In this document: piece by piece, positions 26,701 through 33,828 of the stretch
Position numbering within the stretch: position 1 is the first letter of the stretch
Layout: every line of letters begins with the position of its first letter
Source: Thermomicrobiales bacterium
GTDB lineage: Bacteria > Chloroflexota > Chloroflexia > Thermomicrobiales > UBA6265
DNA: 50,966 nt
Direction of reading: 5' to 3'
NCBI GenBank assembly: GCA_023957015.1
Contig: JAMLHR010000018.1
Coordinates: forward strand, 1-50,966
Notes under the pieces: model-generated
Seen by the model: only the letters and a program-made list of their open reading frames with translations
Told to the model about the DNA's origin: nothing
Databases searched by the model: none
Program-made: the position numbers and the translations under genes

Positions 26701-26713
26701 AGCCTCTACGGCC

Positions 26714-27019
26714 CTAACGCCGTCGAGCTCGATGAGCCGCGAAAGCAGTAGCGGCGTCTTGCACGTTGCCATCTAGCATGTCTTGGTATCCAGCCATCAA
26801 CTCCGCTCGTAATTGCTCAGTCGTCATGAGATCAGCATTGAGTTCCGGTGGTGCCTTTGGTAGCGACACCTCAAAGGGAATACCGCCAGTCATACCAATC
26901 TGGCGCAGGAACATATCGACTGCCGTCGCCATTGGTACACCCAGTTGCTTGAGGACATGCTCCGCCTGCTGCTTTACTTCGGGATTAACCCGCAGATTGA
27001 GTGTCGCGGTCTTTTCCAT
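26714..27019 (-). CDS. RelB/DinJ-family antitoxin, apparently orphan
   Basis: The 101-residue protein begins with the RelB/DinJ ribbon-helix-helix: TATLNLRVNPEVKQQAEHVLKQLGVPMATAVDMFLRQIGMTGGIPFEV, then a helical toxin-binding tail ending in AAHRARRR. GGAGGTGATTAC directly precedes the ATG. The palindrome at 27044-27062 fits autoregulation. A RelE/YafQ toxin normally follows, but only 72 bases lie between its stop and the convergent phosphatidyltransferase gene. It may be solitary, or its toxin may be encoded elsewhere. Confidence 0.8.
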   Translation of the reverse strand: MEKTATLNLRVNPEVKQQAEHVLKQLGVPMATAVDMFLRQIGMTGGIPFEVSLPKAPPELNADLMTTEQLRAELMAGYQDMLDGNVQDAATAFAAHRARRR

Positions 27020-27043
27020 GTAATCACCTCCATGGCTGTCATT

Positions 27044-27066
27044 GTAACGCAAATGTCGTTACTATA
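27044..27066 (-). promoter_or_regulatory. Antitoxin promoter with palindromic operator
   Basis: GTAACG (27044-27049) and CGTTAC (27057-27062) form a perfect inverted repeat with a 7-base spacer. On the minus strand a -10-like TATAGT (complement of 27061-27066) overlaps its edge, the position expected for RelB/DinJ-type autorepression. Confidence 0.5.
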
Positions 27067-27106
27067 CTATGCAATGATCTTGATCACTGATAGAAGTGGA
27101 AGCTAT

Positions 27107-27154
27107 GTGAAGACCAAGGCGGCACGGATTGCTCCGCACCGCTTTGGTCTTCAC
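27107..27154. terminator. Long hairpin between antitoxin and guaA
   Basis: GTGAAGACCAAGGCGG (27107-27122) pairs with CCGCTTTGGTCTTCAC (27139-27154), 15 of 16 pairs with a G-T, around a 16-base loop. It lies 42 bases beyond the guaA stop and 41 bases after the antitoxin operator and probably ends guaA transcription. Confidence 0.6.
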
Positions 27155-27164
27155 GTCTGCGTGG

Positions 27165-27185
27165 ACCCGGGGTTTAGCCCCGGGT
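27165..27185. terminator. Short GC hairpin at the guaA 3' end
   Basis: ACCCGGGG (27165-27172) and CCCCGGGT (27178-27185) form an 8-bp stem with a 5-base loop, ten bases beyond the guaA stop. There is a T-rich tail only on the plus side (TTTCT). Confidence 0.45.
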
Positions 27186-27195
27186 TTCTATGTTC

Positions 27196-28806
27196 CTACT
27201 CCCACTCAATCGTGGCGGGTGGCTTGCTGGTGATGTCGTAGACGACCCGATTAATCCCGTCGACCTCGTTGACGATGCGGTTGCTGATTTTGGCCAGCAC
27301 ATCATATGGCAGGCGAGCCCAATCGGCGGTCATTGCGTCTTGGCTAGAAATGGCGCGGACGGCACAGGTCTTGGCATAGGTGCGGAAATCGCCCATGACA
27401 CCGGTGCTCTGCACCGGCAGCAGCACCGCGAAGTACTGCCAGACGTTCTTGTTCTCGCCTGCGGCCTCGATTTCGTGGCGCACGATCTCATCGGCGCGGC
27501 GCAGCAGATCCAGATCCGGCTCGGTGATTTCGCCGAGCAGTCGCACCGCCAAACCAGGACCCGGGAACGGCTGTCGCTCCACGATCTCCTCCGGTACACC
27601 CAGCAACCGACCCACCTGGCGGACCTCGTCCTTGAACAGCAGTCGGAACGGCTCCAGCAACTTGAACTGCATATCCTCCGGCAGACCACCGACGTTGTGA
27701 TGCGTCTTGATTTTTACGGCGGTCTTGCTGTCACCCGGCTTGCCGGTGGCGCTCTCGATCACGTCCGGATAGAGGGTGCCTTGCGCCAGGAACTGGAACG
27801 GACCGGCCTTCTCGGCTTCGGCCTCGAAAACGCGCACGAACGTCTCACCAATGATCTTGCGCTTCTGTTCGGGATCGGTGACGCCTTTAAGTTTGCTCAG
27901 GAACTGCTCGCTGGCATTGACATAGACGAGATTCGTCTCGAATGCCTTGGTGAACGTCTCCTGCACAACCTCGGCTTCGCCCTGGCGGAGTAGGCCGTTG
28001 TTCACGAACACTGGTGTCAGCTGATCGCCGATTGCCTTATGAATCAATGCCGCAGCCACGGAGGAATCGACGCCACCGCTCAGTCCCAGTAGTACGCGGC
28101 CATCGCCGACCTTCTCCCGGATATCGTGGATCGCGGCATCGATGAAGCTCTCTGCGCTCCAGTTCGTCTCGCATCCGGCGATATTGACCAGGAAGTTGCG
28201 GATGATATCGGTGCCGAAATCGGTGTGATTGACCTCGGGGTGGAACTGGATACCGACCATATGGCCGTTGCCCATAGCGGCAATCGGGGAGTTCGCGCTC
28301 CATGCGAGGATATCGAAGCCGTTGGGCATCACGCTGATGTGATCACCGTGGCTCATCCAGACATTCGTAGGTGATGGCAATCCCTCGAACAATCGCGCCG
28401 CATCGCCGATCGGTTCTACATTAAGCATGGCTGGGCCGTACTCGCGATGATCCGCCGGTTCCACCTTGCCACCCATCGTGTGGGCGATCAACTGCATGCC
28501 GTAACAGATACCGAGCGTCGGTAGGTTGTGCTCCAGGATCCAGTCCGGCATTTGGGGAGCACCCTCTTCATAGACACTGGCCGGACCACCACTGAGGATG
28601 ACTGCCTTGGGTTGCAGTGCGGAGACCTCATCCCAGGTGATATCGTGGGCTAGCAGTTCAGCGTAGATACCGATTTCGCGCACGCGGCGCGTAATCAGCT
28701 GACTATACTGCGAGCCGAAATCCAGAATCACGACGGTATCAACCGTGTGCCCCGTCTCACTCAACAACGCGATCGATTCGTCGACGGAATGCATGGTTTG
28801 GATCAC
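27196..28806 (-). CDS. guaA: GMP synthase (glutamine-hydrolysing)
   Basis: The 536-residue enzyme converts XMP to GMP using glutamine and ATP. The N-terminal glutaminase has [14 protein letters not shown], the nucleophile elbow [10 protein letters not shown] and the QFHPEV histidine/glutamate. The ATP-pyrophosphatase domain has the P-loop [21 protein letters not shown]. The C-terminal dimerisation part ends in [10 protein letters not shown], as in canonical GuaA. I start at the GTG at 28806, which has AAAGGA six bases upstream; an ATG 12 bases further in and a GTG 39 bases earlier are alternatives. Its ribosome-binding site lies inside one arm of a long inverted repeat. It follows the secreted-protein gene on the same strand. 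Confidence 0.95.
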   Translation of the reverse strand: MIQTMHSVDESIALLSETGHTVDTVVILDFGSQYSQLITRRVREIGIYAELLAHDITWDEVSALQPKAVILSGGPASVYEEGAPQMPDWILEHNLPTLGICYGMQLIAHTMGGKVEPADHREYGPAMLNVEPIGDAARLFEGLPSPTNVWMSHGDHISVMPNGFDILAWSANSPIAAMGNGHMVGIQFHPEVNHTDFGTDIIRNFLVNIAGCETNWSAESFIDAAIHDIREKVGDGRVLLGLSGGVDSSVAAALIHKAIGDQLTPVFVNNGLLRQGEAEVVQETFTKAFETNLVYVNASEQFLSKLKGVTDPEQKRKIIGETFVRVFEAEAEKAGPFQFLAQGTLYPDVIESATGKPGDSKTAVKIKTHHNVGGLPEDMQFKLLEPFRLLFKDEVRQVGRLLGVPEEIVERQPFPGPGLAVRLLGEITEPDLDLLRRADEIVRHEIEAAGENKNVWQYFAVLLPVQSTGVMGDFRTYAKTCAVRAISSQDAMTADWARLPYDVLAKISNRIVNEVDGINRVVYDITSKPPATIEWE

Positions 28807-28888
28807 ATGGGGTCCTTTGTGTGCATGGGCAGAAGGCAGTATCACGGAGATACGATACAGCTACCGTTCATTGTACCAAGGACCCCAC
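28807..28888 (-). promoter_or_regulatory. guaA leader with inverted repeat overlapping the ribosome-binding site
   Basis: On the minus strand the 15-base arm at 28888-28874 (core GGGGTCCTT, 28886-28878) is complementary, with two exceptions, to the arm at 28821-28807 (core AAGGACCCC, 28817-28809), which holds the guaA Shine-Dalgarno AAAGGA. Between them GTATC and GATAC can pair, as can GGTA and TGCC. A TTGGTA/TATCGT promoter with 16-base spacer overlaps the first arm; if that promoter is used, the arm would not be transcribed. It is either an RNA switch on read-through transcripts or a DNA operator. Confidence 0.4.
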
Positions 28889-28901
28889 GCCCGTCTCCGT
28901 A

Positions 28902-29975
28902 TTACGGTGCTGGTGTGGCGGTCACCATTTCACCATTCGGCGATGGATTGACCTTACAACTGACGACCTGGTTATCCGACATACCCAATGACAGAGCAGG
29001 AGTCTCCTGATTAAGGACGATAGTGAGTCCCGAGGCTTGAGGCCCTTCGACTTGTATGACACCAGTCGTTTCGAGACAGTTGACGGTAAGCGCCATGACC
29101 TCGACGTCGTCGGGGTTGACAGTTTGATCACCATAGATCGTCTCAATCGTCAAAGGTGTGCTAACTGCGCATGCATTGCGAACTGTGACGATGCCAGTGA
29201 CCTCTCTTTTTGGTGCTAGCGGCGACGAGACAGCTACCGAATCAGGATTTGGCTGATTTTCTTCAGTGATCTCGATGAGGTTCATTCGTCCGGATGTCGA
29301 TGTTGCCGTATTGGGCGCTAGCTCAATTGTGCTCGGTTGGTCGAGGCAACTCGTGCCGTCTATCACGATCATCTTTCCGGTGTGAGCTGTTGAACTTGAG
29401 AGACGTGCGCTCTCAAGTTCGTTGGCCACAAGGATGTGTTTGCCATCTTTATTGTTCGATTCAGCGGCGCATTCGAGGGTCACAACGATTTGGCCATCAC
29501 CACTCCGATTGAAGATTTGCGAAGTACACACCTTTGGGTAGATATGAATTGTGCCAGTCTCATACTCTCTGCTAGCGGTTCGCAGGTTGATGGTGTTAGT
29601 ACCTTCTTCGCTGGAGGGCAACTTTGACTCGTGTGTGAGGGTCACTACACCGGGCATCGATTGGGATGGGGTGATTATCACCTCGTGCCCAACATCACTC
29701 ATGCAGGCTGTATACGTCGTTCGGGTGGCTTCGTTCTCCAATTCTACGAAAGATATCTCACCGCATTCCAGGGCCTTTATCTCCAGTTCAGAGGTTGCGT
29801 CGTCACGGGCACGGTCAAGAGGTCGCTGGTGTTCGGAACTGACTGTGGGTGAAACAGCTATCGTACCTACGCTTGCTTGAACGCTCGATTGCGTGAAGAA
29901 CAACAATCCCCACAGAGTGGCGACAACTACCGCCAGGACAATACCCCTGTGTCTAATGGTCTGTATATGTTTCAC
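28902..29975 (-). CDS. Secreted or anchored Cys-containing protein of unknown function
   Basis: The 357-residue product starts with MKHIQTIRHRGIVLAVVVATLWGLL, a signal peptide or membrane anchor, ending near SSVQAS. The rest is a beta-rich extracellular region with paired cysteines (CGEISF, CTSQIF, LECAAE, SCLDQPSTIELAP, RNACAVSTPLTIE, VNCLETTGVIQV, VSCKVNPS) spaced about 40-80 residues apart, suggesting repeated small disulphide-bonded modules. I recognise no family. The GTG start at 29975 is supported by AAAGGA eight bases upstream. It is divergent from the two-component regulator gene and shares its control region, so it is likely a target of that system. Confidence 0.6.
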   Translation of the reverse strand: MKHIQTIRHRGIVLAVVVATLWGLLFFTQSSVQASVGTIAVSPTVSSEHQRPLDRARDDATSELEIKALECGEISFVELENEATRTTYTACMSDVGHEVIITPSQSMPGVVTLTHESKLPSSEEGTNTINLRTASREYETGTIHIYPKVCTSQIFNRSGDGQIVVTLECAAESNNKDGKHILVANELESARLSSSTAHTGKMIVIDGTSCLDQPSTIELAPNTATSTSGRMNLIEITEENQPNPDSVAVSSPLAPKREVTGIVTVRNACAVSTPLTIETIYGDQTVNPDDVEVMALTVNCLETTGVIQVEGPQASGLTIVLNQETPALSLGMSDNQVVSCKVNPSPNGEMVTATPAP

Positions 29976-30038
29976 CGTATTGATCCTTTCGTTCCATCGA
30001 TCCAATGATCGACCCGAACGCCAGTATCATGGGCCTCT

Positions 30039-30079
30039 GGTTAGGCCAACGTCACACACCGCCTAACCTGCGCCTAACC
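30039..30079. promoter_or_regulatory. Response-regulator box: one inverted and two direct copies of GCCTAACC
   Basis: GGTTAGGC (30039-30046) is the reverse complement of GCCTAACC, which occurs at 30061-30068 and again at 30072-30079. The two direct copies are spaced exactly 11 bases, one helical turn, as OmpR/PhoB-type regulators prefer. The array lies between the secreted-protein gene and the response regulator, 50 bases before the regulator start. Confidence 0.65.
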
Positions 30080-30129
30080 CGCTGATGCTACGCTTGGCGC
30101 ATACATTGAGTAATCACTCGCGGGCAGCT

Positions 30130-30795
30130 ATGCATATCCTGATTGTTGAAGATGAGATTACCCTTGCCGGCATGCTTCAAAATGGGCTGAGGCAGCAAGG
30201 CTATCTTACCGAAATGTGTCATACCGGGAAGGACGCGCTGACCTGGTTGGAGGAGAATGAGCCGGACGTAATTGTGCTTGATCGCGATTTGCCGGAAGTT
30301 CATGGCGATATCGTCTGTCGGACGCTCGTAGCCCAGGGCCACCCTTCGCGGATTCTCATGCTTACGGCTTCTGGTGCGCTCGATGATCTCGTGCATGGTT
30401 TCTCGCTTGGCGCCGACGATTACCTGGCCAAACCTTTCTCCTATCTCGAGTTGTTGGCGCGTATTGAAGCTTTGGGGCGTCGCCCACCCGAACGATCGTC
30501 GACCACGGCCGCGATACTAGAGTACAGCGCTATTCGCATTGATACGCGCAAGCAGACTGCCGAGTGTCAGGGTTTGCCCCTGCACCTCACGCCCAAGGAA
30601 TACGGCGTGCTCCGTGAACTTGTTTCAGTACAGGGTGCCTTCCGTACTTCCATCCAGTTACTTGATGCCGTGTGGGACGATCCGTTCGACCGCACGGTCG
30701 ATGTCGTGAAAGTCACGATCCATTCCCTCCGCAGCAAGCTGGATACCCGCAACCGCATCCAAACGGTCACTGGATTCGGGTACAGGTTGATATAG
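30130..30795 (+). CDS. OmpR/PhoB-family response regulator
   Basis: The 221-residue protein has a receiver domain with the phosphoacceptor Asp51 (VIVLDRDLPE), acidic pair VEDE near the N-terminus, Thr79 (MLTAS) and Lys101 (LAKPFS). The C-terminal winged helix (about 130-221) holds LHLTPKEYGVLRELV and DVVKVTIHSLRSKLD, ending GFGYRLI. It binds DNA as a phosphorylated dimer, and the tandem GCCTAACC boxes just upstream are probable sites for it. It ends three bases before the kinase gene. The ATG at 30130 begins the usual HILIVEDE motif. Confidence 0.92.
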   Translation: MHILIVEDEITLAGMLQNGLRQQGYLTEMCHTGKDALTWLEENEPDVIVLDRDLPEVHGDIVCRTLVAQGHPSRILMLTASGALDDLVHGFSLGADDYLAKPFSYLELLARIEALGRRPPERSSTTAAILEYSAIRIDTRKQTAECQGLPLHLTPKEYGVLRELVSVQGAFRTSIQLLDAVWDDPFDRTVDVVKVTIHSLRSKLDTRNRIQTVTGFGYRLI

Positions 30796-30798
30796 CGT

Positions 30799-31953
30799 AT
30801 GATGTCTGGCTCACCCTCTTCATCACTGCAGAAACGTCTCATGATCACTTCGGTGGCGATTGTGATGGTGAGTATGGCTGTGGTCATGCTGCTAATTTGG
30901 TTTGTAACGGAGTCCAGTACGAGCCCTATAGAAGTAGTGATGATATCGAATAACATTGATCGAACCACTAGAGTCGGAACAATGAACATTCATAGTGTCG
31001 ATAGCAGTGTAAGATCTGATTACGCTGAGATTCGCTGGCAACTCATGCGACTCGGTGCCATCGTGCTGGCGCTGATGTTTATCGTGGCGGTGATGGCAGC
31101 GTGGTTACTGAACCGCCGCATTTTTAGCCGTATTGGCAACATTACAACCGTCGCCCAGACGATGGACGAGCATCTTCTCGATGCTCGCTTTGAAACCTCT
31201 GGCAAGAACGACGAGATTGACCAAATGACCACCACGATCAACGCGGCTCTTGATCGTCTCCAGGCTGGATTCGAGCGCCAACGCACGTTCGTGCGGGCAG
31301 CATCGCATGAGCTGCGGACACCGCTCACTGTTGCGCGCACCGCGCTGGAGATGCCGCTGGTGGAAGGGCGCGTGCCTCCTGAACTCACCGACGATCTCTC
31401 CGAGGCTCTCAATGCGCAATCGCGATTGGAGCAGCTGCTGAATACATTGCTGATGCTCTCCCGAGGCGATGTGGATGTGCCGTGCTCCATCGCGCTGCAC
31501 GATGTCCTGCGCCAGTATGTGGAGCAACAGCCTAATCGTGTACCCACGATCACGTGGAGGCTGAATCTGGAACCAATGACCGCCATGATTAGTCCGACAG
31601 CGTTTGAGATCGCGATGACCAATCTGCTCTCCAACGCCGTGAACCACAATCGTGATCAGGGCTAGTGTGAGCTTGATCTGTATCAGGCGGGTGATGGCAT
31701 CATCATACGTATCGAGAACACAGGCGAAGTGGTAACCGCGGAGATGCTGGAGCAACTCACCCAACCATTTGTGCGGCGAGAAGCGTCAGCTAGTTCCGGA
31801 TTGGGGCTGGCCGTGGTTGATCAGATGGTCGCGGCCATGAACGGCACGCTTACCATCACCGCGCGATCGGCAGGCGGGCTTATGGTGGTGCTGAGGTTAC
31901 CGCATCACCAGGATGAACAGCAGGAAGAGAATACCGATGAGCGAGATTCCTGA
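30799..31953 (+). pseudogene. Sensor histidine kinase gene interrupted by an in-frame amber stop
   Basis: The frame encodes a kinase with two membrane helices (about 14-36 and 84-104), a HAMP-like linker, His170 in ASHELRTPLTVART, and the N-box NLLSNAVNHN. At codon 289 (31663-31665) TAG stops it. The same frame then continues to 31953 through IRIENTGE, FVRREASASSGLGLAVVDQMVAAMNG and GGLMVVLRLP, which are the rest of the ATPase domain with the G-box. So one nonsense codon divides a gene otherwise intact, and the shorter product lacks the ATP lid. Recent decay, read-through or a sequencing error are possible. The first part may still bind the regulator. The final 16 residues are low-complexity and overlap a small antisense gene. 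Confidence 0.85.
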
Positions 31954-31965
31954 TTCGATAGCCAT
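31897..31965 (-). CDS. Possible 22-residue single-helix membrane peptide
   Basis: On the minus strand an ATG at 31965, preceded by AAAGGA with normal spacing, opens a 22-codon frame starting MAIESG, with a hydrophobic stretch ISLIGILFLLFILVM and a terminal Arg. The peptide is antisense to the last codons of the histidine kinase, and the low-complexity kinase tail HHQDEQQEENTDERDS is what this antisense would produce. It could be a regulatory membrane peptide or a small toxin. The evidence is ribosome-binding site, start and composition only. Confidence 0.35.
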   Translation of the reverse strand: MAIESGISLIGILFLLFILVMR

Positions 31966-31995
31966 CCTGGAGTCCTTTCGCTGAGATTTATGGTG

Positions 31996-32017
31996 CTAGG
32001 GTAGCAGACGTAGGTAT
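31996..32017. repeat. Left copy of a 22-bp direct repeat flanking the IS630 remnant
   Basis: This copy starts CTAGGGTAGCAG and ends GTAGGTAT; an identical copy in the same orientation is at 33022-33043. It is followed by CGGG and then a hairpin (32026-32051, GGCGGTC...GACCGCC). It lies 39 bases upstream of the transposase start. Confidence 0.8.
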
Positions 32018-32055
32018 CGGGAGGAGGCGGTCGGTGAACTCACTGACCGCCCCGT

Positions 32056-33001
32056 ATGCCATTGACTATGGCACGTTACTATTCGGTCGATTTCCGTGAA
32101 CGTGTGCTGGCGTCATTCCGTGCGGGCGTTCCAGCAGATGAAATCGCCATCCTCCTTGGGGTTTCGGTGCGGTCGATCTATCGCTGGAATGAGCTGGAGC
32201 GTGAGACCGGTGGGGTGGTGCCTCGTCCCAAGTCCGGTCGCCCTCGCTCATTGCCCCTGATGCTGCAGGTCTGTTGCAACAGATGGTCGAGGCGCATCCG
32301 GCGGCAACCATCGATGAATACTGCCAGATGTGGGAGGAGCGTACCGGTACGCCTTGGGTGAGCCGAAGCACGATGTGCAGTGCCATCAATCGCTTGGGAT
32401 ATGTGCAGCAAGGAGTGTCATCGCCAGCGAACAGCGGGAGGAGGTCCGCACCCGTTGGCGAGAAGACCATGCTGATTTGACGGTATCACCGGTTGTCTTT
32501 CTCGGCAAAGAGCCACAGTACCCAGACCGTGATGACTCGCACCCATGCCCGCGCACCTCGTGGGCAGCGGGCAGTGGCACGGGTTCCCAGAAACCATGGT
32601 CGCAATGTCACCTGTGTGGCCCTTGCCATGACCGGTATCACCCAATCCCTGGTCTTTGAAGATGCGCTTGACGGTCCGATCTTCGCCCAGTGGATTCAGG
32701 AACGCCTCCTCCCGGCGTTGGCACCAGGGACATCCATCGTCTTTGGACAATCTCAGCGTCCATCGGAATGCAGCGGCGCGCATTGCCGTCGAGGCAGCCC
32801 GGTGTCGCTTCGTTTTCCTGCCACCCTATTCACCGGACTTCAATCCGATTGAACTCGGGTTTGCCAAACTCAAGGCATGGCTGCGTGGCGTGGAAGCACG
32901 GGACTTCGTCTGGCAACGGCGATCGGTGAGGGTCTCAACCGGATTACGCCAACCGATGCGGGGCGTTCTTCCGTCACTGCGGATACCACGATCCACCATG
33001 A
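32056..33001 (+). pseudogene. Decayed IS630-family transposase
   Basis: The N-terminus RYYSVDFRERVLASFRAGVPADEIAILLGVSVRSIYRW is the helix-turn-helix of IS630-type transposases. In other frames follow VEAHPAATIDEYCQMWEERTG, then ALDGPIFAQWIQERLLPALAPGTSIV, LDNLSVHRNAAARIAVEAA and FLPPYSPDFNPIELGFAKLKAWLRG with the second Asp and final Glu of DDE, and finally AFFRHCGYHDPP and a stop at 33001. I count at least five frame changes, and VVFLG stands where the first catalytic D should be. It cannot be active. No inverted terminal repeats were found. Confidence 0.85.
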
Positions 33002-33021
33002 CAGTACTTTCCGCACACGCT

Positions 33022-33043
33022 CTAGGGTAGCAGACGTAGGTAT
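33022..33043. repeat. Right copy of the 22-bp direct repeat
   Basis: This is identical to 31996-32017 and has the same orientation, 21 bases after the transposase stop. It is followed by an imperfect inverted repeat (TGGGGAAGAGACAG at 33043-33056 with CTGTTCTCCCCA at 33077-33088). Direct orientation argues against ordinary terminal inverted repeats; the origin is unclear. Confidence 0.8.
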
Positions 33044-33062
33044 GGGGAAGAGACAGGTACTA

Positions 33063-33201
33063 CTATTGATCGGCGCTGTTCTCCCCAAATATCGGATCAA
33101 GTATCGCAGCTACCAGATACATCTGATCATCAAGGTATTCCTCGCAGATTTGCTCAAAGTGCTCTTTGCGCCGCCACGCAGCCCACTTCCTCTCCGTTCA
33201 T
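33063..33201 (-). pseudogene. Probable AbiEii toxin remnant: start codon fused near a C-terminal fragment
   Basis: The AbiEi stop overlaps an ATG (ATGA, 33198-33201) as is usual for abiEi-abiEii. That frame ends after 15 codons. One frame over, and without further stops until 33063, lies RKWAAWRRKEHFEQICEEYL followed by AAILDPIFGE, which looks like the C-terminal helices of AbiEii-type nucleotidyltransferases (KW near the start, then a Pro after the last strand). About 250 codons in the middle would be missing. The call is inferred from position and a short, weak resemblance. Confidence 0.5.
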
Positions 33202-33749
33202 GTAAGAACCTCAAGCGCCTGAAGCACTGGTCTTCGTGCCCGCGGGATTAGCGTTGCCAGCTCCATTATCTCGGTTGGTTTGCCACCGCGGCGAAGCCAT
33301 TCCTTCAGTGCATCACGTGCCAGCTCGTAGCCAACGTTACCACGCAGGCGAAATGCGTCGACGATGCTGCGAGGCGCAGAGTACAGGCCTATCTTCAGAT
33401 CAGACCCCGGAATTGAGAACGGTTCTCGTCCAAGGGCGAACGAGTTCTTGTCGAATGAATGCCAGGTGATCGTAGTGCTGCTTGCCGGGATTCGGGCACC
33501 TCGTGGAATGGCGATGCTAAGTGAGTCGGGAATCTCATCCGTTAGCTCATGATACGAGAGTGCAGAGTTTAGGCAGATCGTTGCATCACTCCGCTGGCTG
33601 GCAGCTTCAATGAGATCCCAGTCAGCAGCTGGGGCATCGGATGGGATGTAGATTCCACGCGCTATTCGGGTAAGGTCGCCTCGCTCTACCGCGCGATGGA
33701 TAACCATCCGTGATATCCCTTTGGCATTTGCTGAGGTCACAGGATTCAT
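33198..33749 (-). CDS. AbiEi-family antitoxin (type IV toxin-antitoxin)
   Basis: The 183-residue protein has the N-terminal winged helix of AbiEi (AKGISRMVIHRAVERGDLTRIARGIYI), a core ICLNSALSYHELTDEIPDSLSIAIPRG, TWHSFDKNSFALGREPF and the C-terminal PRSIVDAFRLRGNVGYELARDALKEWLRRGG. AbiEi represses its own operon and counteracts the nucleotidyltransferase AbiEii. A 54-base palindrome lies just upstream. The toxin downstream appears to be deleted, leaving the antitoxin alone. The ribosome-binding site is weak; the N-terminus is shorter than typical by a few residues. Confidence 0.8.
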   Translation of the reverse strand: MNPVTSANAKGISRMVIHRAVERGDLTRIARGIYIPSDAPAADWDLIEAASQRSDATICLNSALSYHELTDEIPDSLSIAIPRGARIPASSTTITWHSFDKNSFALGREPFSIPGSDLKIGLYSAPRSIVDAFRLRGNVGYELARDALKEWLRRGGKPTEIMELATLIPRARRPVLQALEVLT

Positions 33750-33760
33750 GACGTTATTCC

Positions 33761-33814
33761 GTATGTTGCAAATCGTCTACAGATAATATTATCTGTAGAC
33801 GATTTGTAACATAC
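33761..33814. promoter_or_regulatory. 54-bp near-perfect palindrome upstream of abiEi
   Basis: Two 26-base arms (33761-33786 and 33789-33814) separated by TA are complementary at 25 of 26 positions; the single exception is a G/C opposite a T. The centre reads AGATAATATTATCT and each arm includes CGTCTACAG. It starts 12 bases before the AbiEi start codon and lies 15 bases after the stop of the upstream permease gene. It fits an AbiEi autorepressor site, and its size also allows a cruciform or long RNA hairpin. Confidence 0.75.
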
Positions 33815-33828
33815 TTGCTTGTAGGTTG

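Noticed and set aside
28807..28888. A known purine riboswitch upstream of guaA.
   Set aside because: The conserved purine-aptamer core sequence is not seen; only a simple inverted repeat structure is.
31663..31665. TAG as a recoded pyrrolysine codon.
   Set aside because: No pyrrolysine genes or typical methylamine enzymes are present in the window; nonsense mutation or error is simpler.
31996..33043. The 22-bp repeats as IS630 terminal inverted repeats.
   Set aside because: Both copies have the same orientation, so they cannot be an inverted pair.
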